From the NCBI GenBank assembly GCA_947379685.1, contig CANCOG010000109.1, positions 1 to 11,549 of the forward strand: a stretch of DNA of 11,549 nt. The letters run 5' to 3'. The stretch's first letter is position 1. Each line of letters opens with the position of its first letter. This document shows, piece by piece, positions 1 to 7,379 of the stretch. This DNA is from Flavipsychrobacter stenotrophus. Its GTDB lineage: Bacteria > Bacteroidota > Bacteroidia > Chitinophagales > Chitinophagaceae. Below the pieces are notes generated by a model. That model made no database searches and was not told where the DNA came from. It saw only the letters and a list, made by a program, of their open reading frames with translations. The translations under genes and the position numbers were made by a program.

Positions 1-3000
1 ATTGCCATAGGCGATATAGATGGAGACGGTAAACCTGATATTGCAACTGCTAATTCTGCATCTTCATCTGTTTCTGTCTTCAGGAATATTTCATCAGCAG
101 GCTCGTTCACGAGCGGATCTCTCGATACTCGTATTGATCTGACAGCGCCAGGCGGCCCGCAAGGTCTCAGCATTGGTGATGTTGACGGTGACGGCAAACC
201 CGATATAGTTGCGGCAAGCGCCGGAACCGACGTATTGGCTGTATTCAGGAATTACAGACTGCCTAACGTTGCAGCTATAACCGGAACAACGACATTGTGT
301 ACCGGAACAACCACTACATTAGCCAACGTCACTTCAGGTGGTACCTGGTCATTGACTGATAACAGTATAGCTACAATCGATGCTTCAGGTGTTGTGACGG
401 GCGTTTCAGCCGGTGCAGATACAGCAATGTATACGGTATTGGTTAGTGGCGATGCAACCATAGTTTATGCGCCATTAACAATTAACGCATCATCATTTGC
501 CGGCTCTATTACCGGAGCATCGACCATTTGCGTTGGTGCAACAACAACCCTTTCCGAATCAGTTGGCGGAGGTTCATGGTCCAGTTCCGATAATTCATTG
601 GCAACTGTCGATGCTTCAGGTGTTGTTACAGGTGTTTCAGCGGGCTCGGTTACAATTTCATATTCAGTAACCGGAACATGTGGTACAGGCTATACAACCC
701 GTCACCTAACCGTTAACCCTGCGCCAAATGCAGGTACATTCTCTGGTGCAACTTCAGTTTGTACAGGTGCAAACACAACCCTTGTAGCCAGTGGCACAAG
801 CGGTGGCTCATTTACGAGCAGCGACGGCGGCGTGGCTACAGTTAACACCGGCGGTTCAGTTCGTGGTGTTTCTGCTGGTTCAGTTACAATATCTTATTCA
901 GTTACCAATAGCTGCGGTACAGATATTACCACTCAGGCTATGACGGTTAATGCCTCTCCTGATGCGGGCACTATTTCTGCTGTATCAATTATGTGTGCAA
1001 CAGGTGCTGTAACGGCAACTACTACTGGTACAGGCGGTTCATGGAGTTCAAGTGATAACTCTCTGGCCACAGTTGATGCCAGCGGAAACGTTAATGCTAT
1101 TACGGCAGGTTCGATCACAGTATCTTACACAGTAACTAATGGTTGTGGTACAGATGTAGCTACTCATAACATTACAATTCGTGCACTACCAGATGCTGGT
1201 ACTATCTCTGGTGCCACATCAGTTTGCACTGGTGCTAACACTACTTTGAGCACAACTGGCACAGGTGGTACCTGGAGTTCTTCTTCAACCAGCAATGCTA
1301 CAGTTAACTCTTCAGGTCTCGTTCATGGTGTTGCTACTGGTTCTGCTACTATTTCTTATTCAGTAACTAACACTTGCGGAACTGATGTAGCCACACAGTC
1401 AATGACAATTAATACAGCGGCTGATGCTGGTGTGGTTAGCGGTTCAAGCACTGTTTGTGCTACTGCATCAGTTACTTATTCTACAACAGGAACAGGTGGC
1501 TCATGGAGCACAAGCAATAGTTCAGTAGCTTCAGTAGATGCTGGTGGTGTTGTTACAGGTATAGCAGGAGGCACAGCAACAATTTCCTACTCTGTAACTA
1601 CTTCTTGCGGTACCGATTTTGCAACACGCAATATCACAGTTAACCCTGCACCCGATGCAGGTACATTCTCCGGCGCATCTTCAGTTTGCGTTGGTGCGAA
1701 TACAACACTTACTCCCAGCGGAACATCCGGCGGCACATACTCCAGCAGCGATGGTGGCGTAGCTACTGTAAATACTGGCGGTTCAGTTCATGGTGTTTCT
1801 GCGGGTTCGGTAACTATATCTTACTCAGTAACGAACGTTTGCGGTACGGATGTGACAACTCAGGCAATGACCGTTATAGGTGTTCCTGATGCTGGTACTG
1901 TCAGTGGCGCATCTTCAGTTTGTACAGGCGCATCTACTACACTTTCTACAACCGGTACCGGTGGTACATGGAGCAGCAGTAACTCTTCACTGGCTTCAAT
2001 AAGTACAGGTGGCGTCGTTAGCGGTCTTTTGGCAGGTTCTGTTACTATATCTTATTCTGTAACAACAGGTTGCGGTACCGATGTGGCAACAAGCGCCCTC
2101 ACAGTTAATGCGTCTCCGTATATCGATACCATTGCTGGTCCGTCAATTGTTGCAACTAGTGGAACAGTAACCCTTACCGATGCTGCATCAGGTGGTACAT
2201 GGACTTCATCTACGCCTTCTATCGCAACTGTAAGCGCTACTGGTGTTGTTACCGGCGTAACTCCTGGTTTCGATACTATCCGCTACACAGTAACTACTGC
2301 CTGCGGATCTTCTTCTGTATCGAAAGTGATTGCAGTTAGTTCTGCACCAATCTTTACTGGTGGTTCTGTACAGAACATCTATGTTTGCTCTAACTGGGTA
2401 CTTTCAACTATCAATCCGTTCCTGAAAGTATATCAGGCATTTACAGGTCTTACTGTTAGGTGGAGCCTGGTTTCTGTAGGTAGCGGCACAGCTGTTGCTT
2501 CTTATTCAACAACCAGCACAGGCGGAGTTCTTACACCTGTTGGTTTAGGCTATACGCCAGCACCCGGTTTCTCAGGTTACGATACCGTGATCGTTCGTGC
2601 TTCTAATGGTATCGATTCTTCTACATGTACTTTAATTGTTCGTGTTGAGGCGTTACCTGCAGTACCAACTGTTACTGGTACTTCAAATATTTGCGTTGGT
2701 GGAACTGCTGCACTTTCCGGTATTCCTTCAGGTGGTACATGGAACAGCTCTTCCAGCTCAATTTTCTCTTATACTTCAGGTGGCGTTATTACAGGCGTAC
2801 ATGGTGGTACAGGTACTATTAATTACAGGGTATACAATTCAATTGGTTGCTGGAGTCAGGCAAGCTACCCTATTACAGTTAACACACCGGGCGCGTTGCC
2901 AGGATTTAGTGGTGGTACCGCGCTTTCATCGGTTTGTCCGGGTGCAACATTTACATTGACGCATTCAATTCCAGGTGGTGTTTGGACAAGTTCAAATACA

Positions 3001-3879
3001 AGTATCGCTACTGTAGCAAGTGGCACCATTACAGGTGTAACCCCAGGCAACGATACCATTTATTATACAGTAACGAATGCATGCGGAAGCGTTTATGCCA
3101 GGTGGCCGTTCCGGGTAATTGGTGTACCTTCAGTTTCTTCAATTACCGGATACACAGCATCGCTTTGCCCTGGTTCATCAGTTACATTGAACAACGCAAC
3201 TGCAGGTGGTGTATGGTCGTCTTCAACCGCCTCTATTGCTACCATTACAGCAGGTGGTGGCGTTGTTACAGCCGTAGCCGGTGGCCTCGATACAGTAAGG
3301 TATTCTGTTACCAATAGCTGCGGACTAACAGGTGTAGCTACAAAGCTCATCAATGTGCTTCCGACGCCAAATGCAGGTACTATATCTGGTCCTTCTACAG
3401 TAGTTAACGGGTCTACAATTACACTTTCAACAACCGGCATCGGTGGTTTGTGGAGCAGTACCAGCACTACTCTGGCAACAGTTAATGCTGCCGGCCTTGT
3501 AAGGGGAAGAGCAGTAGGTACTGATACTATCAAGTACACAGTTACCAATGCATGCGGTACAAGTATTGCCCGTCAGGTAATCACGATCACAGCATCTCGT
3601 GGTGCTGAGGAGAACGGTTCCGGTACTACGATCAATAATGACGTAGCTGGCATCAGCCTTTATCCTAACCCAACAAACGGTATTGTTAACCTGGTGCTTA
3701 GCGGCAATGCAGCTGAAGCAACCATTATGGTGAGCGATATCAGTGGTAAAGTGATGGTTACCCGCACTACAACTGATAAATCATTAGAAATTGACATGAG
3801 CAATGTTGCAGCCGGTACTTACCTTGTAAGGGTAAATATGGGTGGTAAAGTGTTCAGTGAGAAAGTGATCGTTCAGTAA
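1..3879 (+). CDS. Giant T9SS-secreted surface protein with FG-GAP and Ig-like (Big_2-type) repeats, 5' partial
   Basis: The reading frame is open from the first base, so the N-terminus lies outside the window; 1292 residues are visible. A TTG at 235 is an internal codon, not the start. Residues 1-78 hold two FG-GAP/VCBS units with calcium-loop motifs (DIDGDGKPD and DVDGDGKPD), as in integrin-like propellers. From about residue 91 to 1200 there are about 14 Ig-like repeats of 77-78 residues, each with a GGTWSSS-type strand, an ATV-x(3)-G-x-V-x-GV turn and a TISYSVTN-x-CGTD strand, matching bacterial Big_2 domains. The last 76 residues (YPNP-TNG, DISGK, AAGTYLVRV, VIVQ end) are a type A T9SS sorting domain, removed when the protein is attached to or released from the outer membrane. 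The likely role is adhesion or extracellular matrix; no catalytic domain is visible. It ends at its own terminator. Family assignment is firm; ligand and exact role are unknown. Confidence 0.93.
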   Translation: MAIGDIDGDGKPDIATANSASSSVSVFRNISSAGSFTSGSLDTRIDLTAPGGPQGLSIGDVDGDGKPDIVAASAGTDVLAVFRNYRLPNVAAITGTTTLCTGTTTTLANVTSGGTWSLTDNSIATIDASGVVTGVSAGADTAMYTVLVSGDATIVYAPLTINASSFAGSITGASTICVGATTTLSESVGGGSWSSSDNSLATVDASGVVTGVSAGSVTISYSVTGTCGTGYTTRHLTVNPAPNAGTFSGATSVCTGANTTLVASGTSGGSFTSSDGGVATVNTGGSVRGVSAGSVTISYSVTNSCGTDITTQAMTVNASPDAGTISAVSIMCATGAVTATTTGTGGSWSSSDNSLATVDASGNVNAITAGSITVSYTVTNGCGTDVATHNITIRALPDAGTISGATSVCTGANTTLSTTGTGGTWSSSSTSNATVNSSGLVHGVATGSATISYSVTNTCGTDVATQSMTINTAADAGVVSGSSTVCATASVTYSTTGTGGSWSTSNSSVASVDAGGVVTGIAGGTATISYSVTTSCGTDFATRNITVNPAPDAGTFSGASSVCVGANTTLTPSGTSGGTYSSSDGGVATVNTGGSVHGVSAGSVTISYSVTNVCGTDVTTQAMTVIGVPDAGTVSGASSVCTGASTTLSTTGTGGTWSSSNSSLASISTGGVVSGLLAGSVTISYSVTTGCGTDVATSALTVNASPYIDTIAGPSIVATSGTVTLTDAASGGTWTSSTPSIATVSATGVVTGVTPGFDTIRYTVTTACGSSSVSKVIAVSSAPIFTGGSVQNIYVCSNWVLSTINPFLKVYQAFTGLTVRWSLVSVGSGTAVASYSTTSTGGVLTPVGLGYTPAPGFSGYDTVIVRASNGIDSSTCTLIVRVEALPAVPTVTGTSNICVGGTAALSGIPSGGTWNSSSSSIFSYTSGGVITGVHGGTGTINYRVYNSIGCWSQASYPITVNTPGALPGFSGGTALSSVCPGATFTLTHSIPGGVWTSSNTSIATVASGTITGVTPGNDTIYYTVTNACGSVYARWPFRVIGVPSVSSITGYTASLCPGSSVTLNNATAGGVWSSSTASIATITAGGGVVTAVAGGLDTVRYSVTNSCGLTGVATKLINVLPTPNAGTISGPSTVVNGSTITLSTTGIGGLWSSTSTTLATVNAAGLVRGRAVGTDTIKYTVTNACGTSIARQVITITASRGAEENGSGTTINNDVAGISLYPNPTNGIVNLVLSGNAAEATIMVSDISGKVMVTRTTTDKSLEIDMSNVAAGTYLVRVNMGGKVFSEKVIVQ
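271..3600 (+). repeat. Tandem array of about 14 Ig-like repeat units (about 231 or 234 bp each)
   Basis: Protein-coding tandem repeats within the surface-protein gene. Unit starts I can place are 271, 499, 730, 964, 1195, 1426, 1657, 1891, 2122, about 2350, 2662, about 2893, 3133 and 3373. Units starting at 499-1891 are 231 or 234 bp (77 or 78 codons). The unit at about 2350-2661 is longer and divergent, with a GYDTVIVRASNG segment. Most units carry one Cys near the start and one in the CGT motif near the end. Units are similar in protein but differ at many synonymous sites, so the array is old rather than freshly expanded. Boundaries are by eye and may shift by a few codons. Confidence 0.85.
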
Positions 3880-3900
3880 AAATTAGTAACTCAATAGTGA

Positions 3901-3938
3901 AAAATGCGTCGTGCTGGTTTGCACGGCGCATTTTTTTT
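3901..3938 (+). terminator. Intrinsic terminator after the surface-protein gene
   Basis: A 12-bp stem (3903-3914 with 3921-3932, one G-U pair) with a 6-base loop TGGTTT runs into eight consecutive T bases. It lies 23 bp after the stop codon, as expected for a rho-independent terminator. The flanking A-run pairs with the T-run, which could lengthen the stem. Confidence 0.9.
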
Positions 3939-4242
3939 GCCCGCTATTTCGGGGCCAGGCTGCAGTGGTCTGGCACAACTCATGGCACATACGTCATTAT
4001 AAATTAATACATCAAAACCTTAGCCGTTCCGATGGGCATGCAGGGTATAAAGGGCACAATTTTCAACGCAATCGTATGCGTGTGGATTTCAAGACACGGT
4101 TAACACAGTACACAAATTTGTATTGTTAGCAGAGTAAATTGATAAGTAGGTTGTTTAAACCAAATCCAAACCCTCTTGTTCCGATAATAATAATAACTTT
4201 GTTTCGGGTAATTGCTGCACAAAAACAACATACAGGCATACA
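3939..4242. other. Gene-free intergenic stretch upstream of the dihydroorotase-like gene
   Basis: About 300 bp between the terminator and the next start. I find no convincing gene: a 72-codon open frame starting at 3911 begins inside the terminator hairpin and resembles nothing I know. Visible elements are a 10-bp perfect palindrome ACAAATTTGT at 4112-4121, an 8-bp palindrome GTTTAAAC at 4153-4160, and a TAnnTTTG promoter box at 4194-4201. The palindromes could be operator sites, but short AT-rich palindromes also arise by chance. Confidence 0.6.
4176..4201 (+). promoter_or_regulatory. Candidate Bacteroidota-type promoter of the dihydroorotase-like gene
   Basis: TAACTTTG at 4194-4201 matches the Bacteroidota -7 consensus TAnnTTTG. 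A TTG at 4176-4178 could serve as the -33 element, but the 15-base gap is shorter than the usual 17-23. Transcription would start near 4208, giving a leader of about 35 bases before the ATG at 4243. Confidence 0.5.
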
Positions 4243-5550
4243 ATGCAAATCAGCATAAATAAAGTAAGGATAACAGACACTCAGTCGGAAAACAATGACC
4301 AGCTGGTAGACCTTACTATTACTGATGGTTTTATTACAAGTATAAAACCGGTAAAGAAAACTTCAGGAAAGATTGTAACCACCATCCATACTGACGGAAC
4401 AGAAACCTGGAAAAGCAACAGCGATACTGCAGTGTATGTATCGCAGGGCTGGGTCGATGTATTTGCTGACTACCGTGAGCCTGGGTTTGAACAGAAAGAA
4501 ACTATTGACACCGGTCTTAATGCCGCTGCTGCAGGAGGCTTTACCGATGTTTTACTGGTGCCCAACACGCAACCTTCAATTAATTCCAAATCCATTATCC
4601 AGTTCATACTGAATAAAGCAGAAGGGAATGCAGTGAGCCTGCACCCGATGGGGTGTGCCACGCAAAACGCAGAGGGAAAGGAATTGGCAGAAATGCTGGA
4701 CATGCGCGCCCACGGCGCGGTTGCCTTCACTGATGGCTGGAAACCGGTACAGAGTGCAAACCTCTTGCTGAAGGCGCTGGAATATGTGAAATCTTTTGAT
4801 GGCACTATCGTACAATTGCCCATTGATGCCGCACTGGCATCGGGTGGGCTGATGCACGAGGGAATAGTATCGACCGCATTGGGAATGCCCGGCATTCCTA
4901 CACTTGCTGAGACACTGATGGTGTACAGGGATATAGAATTGGTAAGGTATACAGGTTCCAGGTTGCACATTACCGGTGTTTCCTGTGCCGATTCCATTGC
5001 CATGATAAAGAAAGCCAAAGCCGAAGGGCTTGCAGTTACTTGTTCGGTTACACCATATCACTTATTACTTACCGATGAGGTATTGAAAAGCTACGACAGC
5101 GCCTATAAGACCGCTCCCCCACTCCGTGGCGAAATAGACAGGCAAGCCTTGATAGCTGCGCTCGCAGATGGTACCATAGATTGTATTGCTACCCATCATC
5201 GCCCCCACGAATGGGACGCAAAGATGAAAGAATTTGAATATGCTGCCGAAGGCATGGCCATACAAGAGCTTGCATTTAATATTCTTTGGCAAGCACTTTC
5301 CCAAAGTATTGGCGTAGAACGACTTTCAACGGTACTTTCGGCAGGGCCGCGTAATATTTTTAATTTGCCGCTGGCTACTCTGAAAAAGGGCACCAAGGCA
5401 TCGCTCACCCTGTTTGCAACAAATGGCCACACAACTTTAAAGGCTGCCAGCAAAAGGTCGGCAGCTATGAATAATCCGTTCATTGGCCAACAACTACCAG
5501 GCAGTGTAATAGGTATTTTTAACAACAATAAACTGAGGATAAAAGAATAG
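4243..5550 (+). CDS. Dihydroorotase-family protein, probably catalytically inactive
   Basis: 435 residues, full length for the dihydroorotase (DHOase) amidohydrolase family, which cyclises carbamoyl-aspartate in pyrimidine synthesis. Family landmarks are clear: REPG (78-81), GG-FTDV (98-103), PNT (107-109), AFTDG (161-165), GGLMHEG (201-207), TPYHL (270-274), APPLR (291-295), and a C-terminal GP-R-NIF-L motif. The metal site is degraded. The usual HxH is F74-A-D76; the His of the HAED region is L192; the His of HVST is G245; the Asp of TDHAPH is H318. Only D164 of the usual ligands seems kept, along with substrate-contact candidates R78 and N108. The usual Asn of NPPLR is A291. Such pseudo-DHOases can act as structural partners of aspartate transcarbamoylase (Pseudomonas PyrC'); that role here is inference. 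A TAnnTTTG box lies 42 bp upstream, and the next gene starts 2 bases after the stop. Ordinary annotation would call it dihydroorotase (pyrC), which the residues do not support. Confidence 0.88.
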   Translation: MQISINKVRITDTQSENNDQLVDLTITDGFITSIKPVKKTSGKIVTTIHTDGTETWKSNSDTAVYVSQGWVDVFADYREPGFEQKETIDTGLNAAAAGGFTDVLLVPNTQPSINSKSIIQFILNKAEGNAVSLHPMGCATQNAEGKELAEMLDMRAHGAVAFTDGWKPVQSANLLLKALEYVKSFDGTIVQLPIDAALASGGLMHEGIVSTALGMPGIPTLAETLMVYRDIELVRYTGSRLHITGVSCADSIAMIKKAKAEGLAVTCSVTPYHLLLTDEVLKSYDSAYKTAPPLRGEIDRQALIAALADGTIDCIATHHRPHEWDAKMKEFEYAAEGMAIQELAFNILWQALSQSIGVERLSTVLSAGPRNIFNLPLATLKKGTKASLTLFATNGHTTLKAASKRSAAMNNPFIGQQLPGSVIGIFNNNKLRIKE

Positions 5551-5552
5551 TT

Positions 5553-6041
5553 ATGGAGAGAAACAATACACATGTGCTTTACGGAGCCATTTCCGGAATA
5601 GCCATGGTTGTTATTATACTGGCTATTTACCTTACCGGCTCTTCTGAAGTAACCGGCATGCGCTTTCTTCCGAATTTACCCCTGGTACTCGGGGTCGCGC
5701 TTAACGGCATCGCATATTCAAAGGCAAACGGTGGCGATGTCACCTTTAAAAATGTTTTTGCCAGCTGTTTTAAAGCGGCCATGCTCATTTGCCTGATGGT
5801 TATTTTGTATACCATAGTTTCCGCCTACGTTTTCCCGGAAATAAAAATAAAAATGATTGAAGCCATGAGGGCACAGCCTCCCGAAAAACAAGGGATGACC
5901 GAAGAACAGAAGCAGAAGAGCATAGCGCTGATGACCAAGTACTTCGTTACCATAATGGTATCTTATACCATATTACCATTGTTGATTTGGGGTGCGGTAT
6001 CATCGCTTATTGGTGCTGGAATAGCCAAAAAGAATGGTTAA
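5553..6041 (+). CDS. DUF4199-type four-helix membrane protein, paralog 1 of 3
   Basis: 162 residues. Four hydrophobic segments lie at about 8-28, 36-53, 69-91 and 131-157. Between TM2 and TM3 is a conserved NGIAYSKANGGDVTFKNVF segment. Between TM3 and TM4 is a charged loop beginning FPEIK and rich in Lys, Glu and Gln (EEQKQK). The protein ends with SLIGAGIAKKN. This pattern fits the DUF4199 family, whose function is unknown. Its start is 2 bases after the dihydroorotase-like stop, so the two are almost certainly cotranscribed and may be translationally coupled. It is the shortest of the three paralogs because it lacks the roughly 10-residue polar tail of the other two. The DUF number is from recognition of the pattern and should be treated as likely, not certain. 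Confidence 0.85.
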   Translation: MERNNTHVLYGAISGIAMVVIILAIYLTGSSEVTGMRFLPNLPLVLGVALNGIAYSKANGGDVTFKNVFASCFKAAMLICLMVILYTIVSAYVFPEIKIKMIEAMRAQPPEKQGMTEEQKQKSIALMTKYFVTIMVSYTILPLLIWGAVSSLIGAGIAKKNG

Positions 6042-6145
6042 CGAGTCAGAGTGAGGATTTGTACAGGTAATTCTACCAGGGTTGAGGCAGAGGAATTGGA
6101 TTTTATAAGTATTTTTATATCGAAATAAAATTAAAGACCGACTAT

Positions 6146-6661
6146 ATGAACAACAAGAATGGATTTTTGATTTATGGGCTTGTTTCAGGGTTTACATTCG
6201 TCATACTAAGCGTTGGGTTATACCTGGCTGGCCTGATGTTCATGACCGGTGTTCAACTTATTACATTCATACCTCTTCTGGCTGGGCTAATAATGAATGG
6301 CATAGCCTATTCAAAAGCAAATGACGGATATGTTACCTACGGGAATGTATTTGGCAATTGTTTCAAGGCAAGCCTGATTGCAGGTCTCATTATGCTTGCC
6401 TGGAGCATCGCTTCACTGTATGTCTTCCCTGAAATGAAGGATAAAGTAGTGGAAGCGCAGCGGCAAAAAATGATGCTCAACCCGCAAATGACGGATGAGC
6501 AGATTGAAATGGTAGGATCCATGACTAGAAAATACTATAATATGTTCGCCTATCTGGGTCCAATATTCGGTAGTCTTATTTTCGGTAGCATCTTCTCATT
6601 GATTGCTGCCGCAGTAGCTAAAACTAAGGGGGAAAGGCCGTTTGGCGCTGATGACATTTAA
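6146..6661 (+). CDS. DUF4199-type four-helix membrane protein, paralog 2 of 3
   Basis: 171 residues, clearly homologous to the neighbours on both sides. Shared signatures are NGIAYSKANDGYVTYGNVF (51-69) between TM2 and TM3, FPEMKDKVVEAQRQ at the start of the charged loop, TDEQIEM before TM4, and SLIAAAVAK near the end. Hydrophobic segments lie at about 7-29, 35-53, 73-94 and 132-158. A short polar tail (GERPFGADDI) follows TM4. The gap to the preceding gene is 104 bp and holds no terminator with a T-run, so read-through from the upstream unit is possible. Function is unknown. The conserved soluble loop, not the helices, is the best candidate for a functional surface. Confidence 0.85.
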   Translation: MNNKNGFLIYGLVSGFTFVILSVGLYLAGLMFMTGVQLITFIPLLAGLIMNGIAYSKANDGYVTYGNVFGNCFKASLIAGLIMLAWSIASLYVFPEMKDKVVEAQRQKMMLNPQMTDEQIEMVGSMTRKYYNMFAYLGPIFGSLIFGSIFSLIAAAVAKTKGERPFGADDI

Positions 6662-6727
6662 TTCACCCTACTACTTTTAGATTAAGCTTATTATCGGCTC
6701 AAAATTCTTTAAATCCCAAATCACATT

Positions 6728-7243
6728 ATGGAAAAGAAAAACACGCATCTTAAATTCGCAATGATATCAGTTGCAGCATCAATCGTGCTTAGTCTGATCA
6801 TTCATTTGTTGCATGCTGAATTGGTTATGGGAATGCAGTATATTGTTTACCTGCCTTACTTTGCCCTTGTCATTTTTAATGGCATCAGCTACTCTAAGCT
6901 GAATAACGCCAACGTAACATTCGGAAATGTATTTATGAGTGGCTTTAAGTTGAGTGCAATTGTTTGCGGCATTATGGCAGCCTGGGCAATTGCTTTATTG
7001 TTCATTTTCCCGGAAATTAAGGAAAAGACAATGGAAGTCAGCCGACAGACAATGCAGCAAAAGAACACTGCAACCGATGACCAGATTGAAATGGGCATGA
7101 AGATTGTAGAAAAGGGATTCGCTTTCATTTTTATAATAGGTACCGCTGTCGGCTACTTGTTTTGGGGAACTATCTGTTCGCTGATATCTGCTGCTGTGGC
7201 TAAAAAGAACCTGGAGATTCCGGTGAGCGGGGATAATTTTTGA
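6728..7243 (+). CDS. DUF4199-type four-helix membrane protein, paralog 3 of 3
   Basis: 171 residues, third member of the tandem set. It starts MEKKNTHL, much like paralog 1 (MERNNTHV), but keeps the C-terminal tail and the TDDQIEMG loop motif seen in paralog 2. Other shared blocks are NGISYSKLNNANVTFGNVF, FPEIKEKTMEVSRQ and SLISAAVAKKN. Hydrophobic segments lie at about 10-29, 36-53, 72-94 and 131-157. It is 66 bp downstream of paralog 2. Its TGA stop (7241-7243) overlaps the -33 element of a promoter candidate for the next unit. Function is unknown. Confidence 0.85.
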   Translation: MEKKNTHLKFAMISVAASIVLSLIIHLLHAELVMGMQYIVYLPYFALVIFNGISYSKLNNANVTFGNVFMSGFKLSAIVCGIMAAWAIALLFIFPEIKEKTMEVSRQTMQQKNTATDDQIEMGMKIVEKGFAFIFIIGTAVGYLFWGTICSLISAAVAKKNLEIPVSGDNF

Positions 7244-7268
7244 GTTGATGAGCTCAATTATAAATTTG
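7239..7268 (+). promoter_or_regulatory. Strong Bacteroidota-type promoter candidate for the 85-aa gene and TraB-WD40 gene
   Basis: TTTG at 7239-7242, an 18-base spacer and TAAATTTG at 7261-7268 match the -33 TTTG / -7 TAnnTTTG arrangement with normal spacing. Transcription would start near 7275 and leave a leader of about 105 bases. A second -7-like box, TATATTTG, lies at 7336-7343 but has no well-spaced -33 element. Confidence 0.6.
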
Positions 7269-7379
7269 ACTAAAATAAGTAATAATAATTAGATGTTGCG
7301 TCCCGTTGTGCCATCAGAAAACGAGAAAAAAGGTGTATATTTGTTATGTGAGTATTGGCTCATTTTTTAAATATTTGCA

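Noticed and set aside
730..1890. Possible CRISPR-like or recent DNA tandem repeat
   Set aside because: The periodicity is coding and domain-based; units differ at many synonymous sites and there are no short identical repeats with unique spacers.
3093..3548. 151-codon minus-strand frame within the Ig-like array
   Set aside because: It mirrors the repeated codon pattern of the plus-strand gene, with Val/Pro-rich low-complexity content.
3911..4129. 72-codon open frame after the surface-protein gene
   Set aside because: It begins inside the hairpin of a strong terminator, has a low-complexity unrecognisable product and no promoter or start signal.
4470..5573. Several minus-strand open frames of 79-182 codons opposite the dihydroorotase-like gene
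   Set aside because: They are antisense shadows of a gene with clear family motifs; none shows a recognisable domain.
6100..6131. AT-rich inverted repeat (ATTTTAT/ATAAAAT) between membrane paralogs 1 and 2
   Set aside because: The stem is only 7 A-T pairs with a long loop and no T-run, too weak to call a terminator or operator.
7349..7368. TGAG/CTCA hairpin followed by six T upstream of the 85-aa gene
   Set aside because: A 4-bp stem is too short for a terminator, and it would lie within the leader of the downstream gene.
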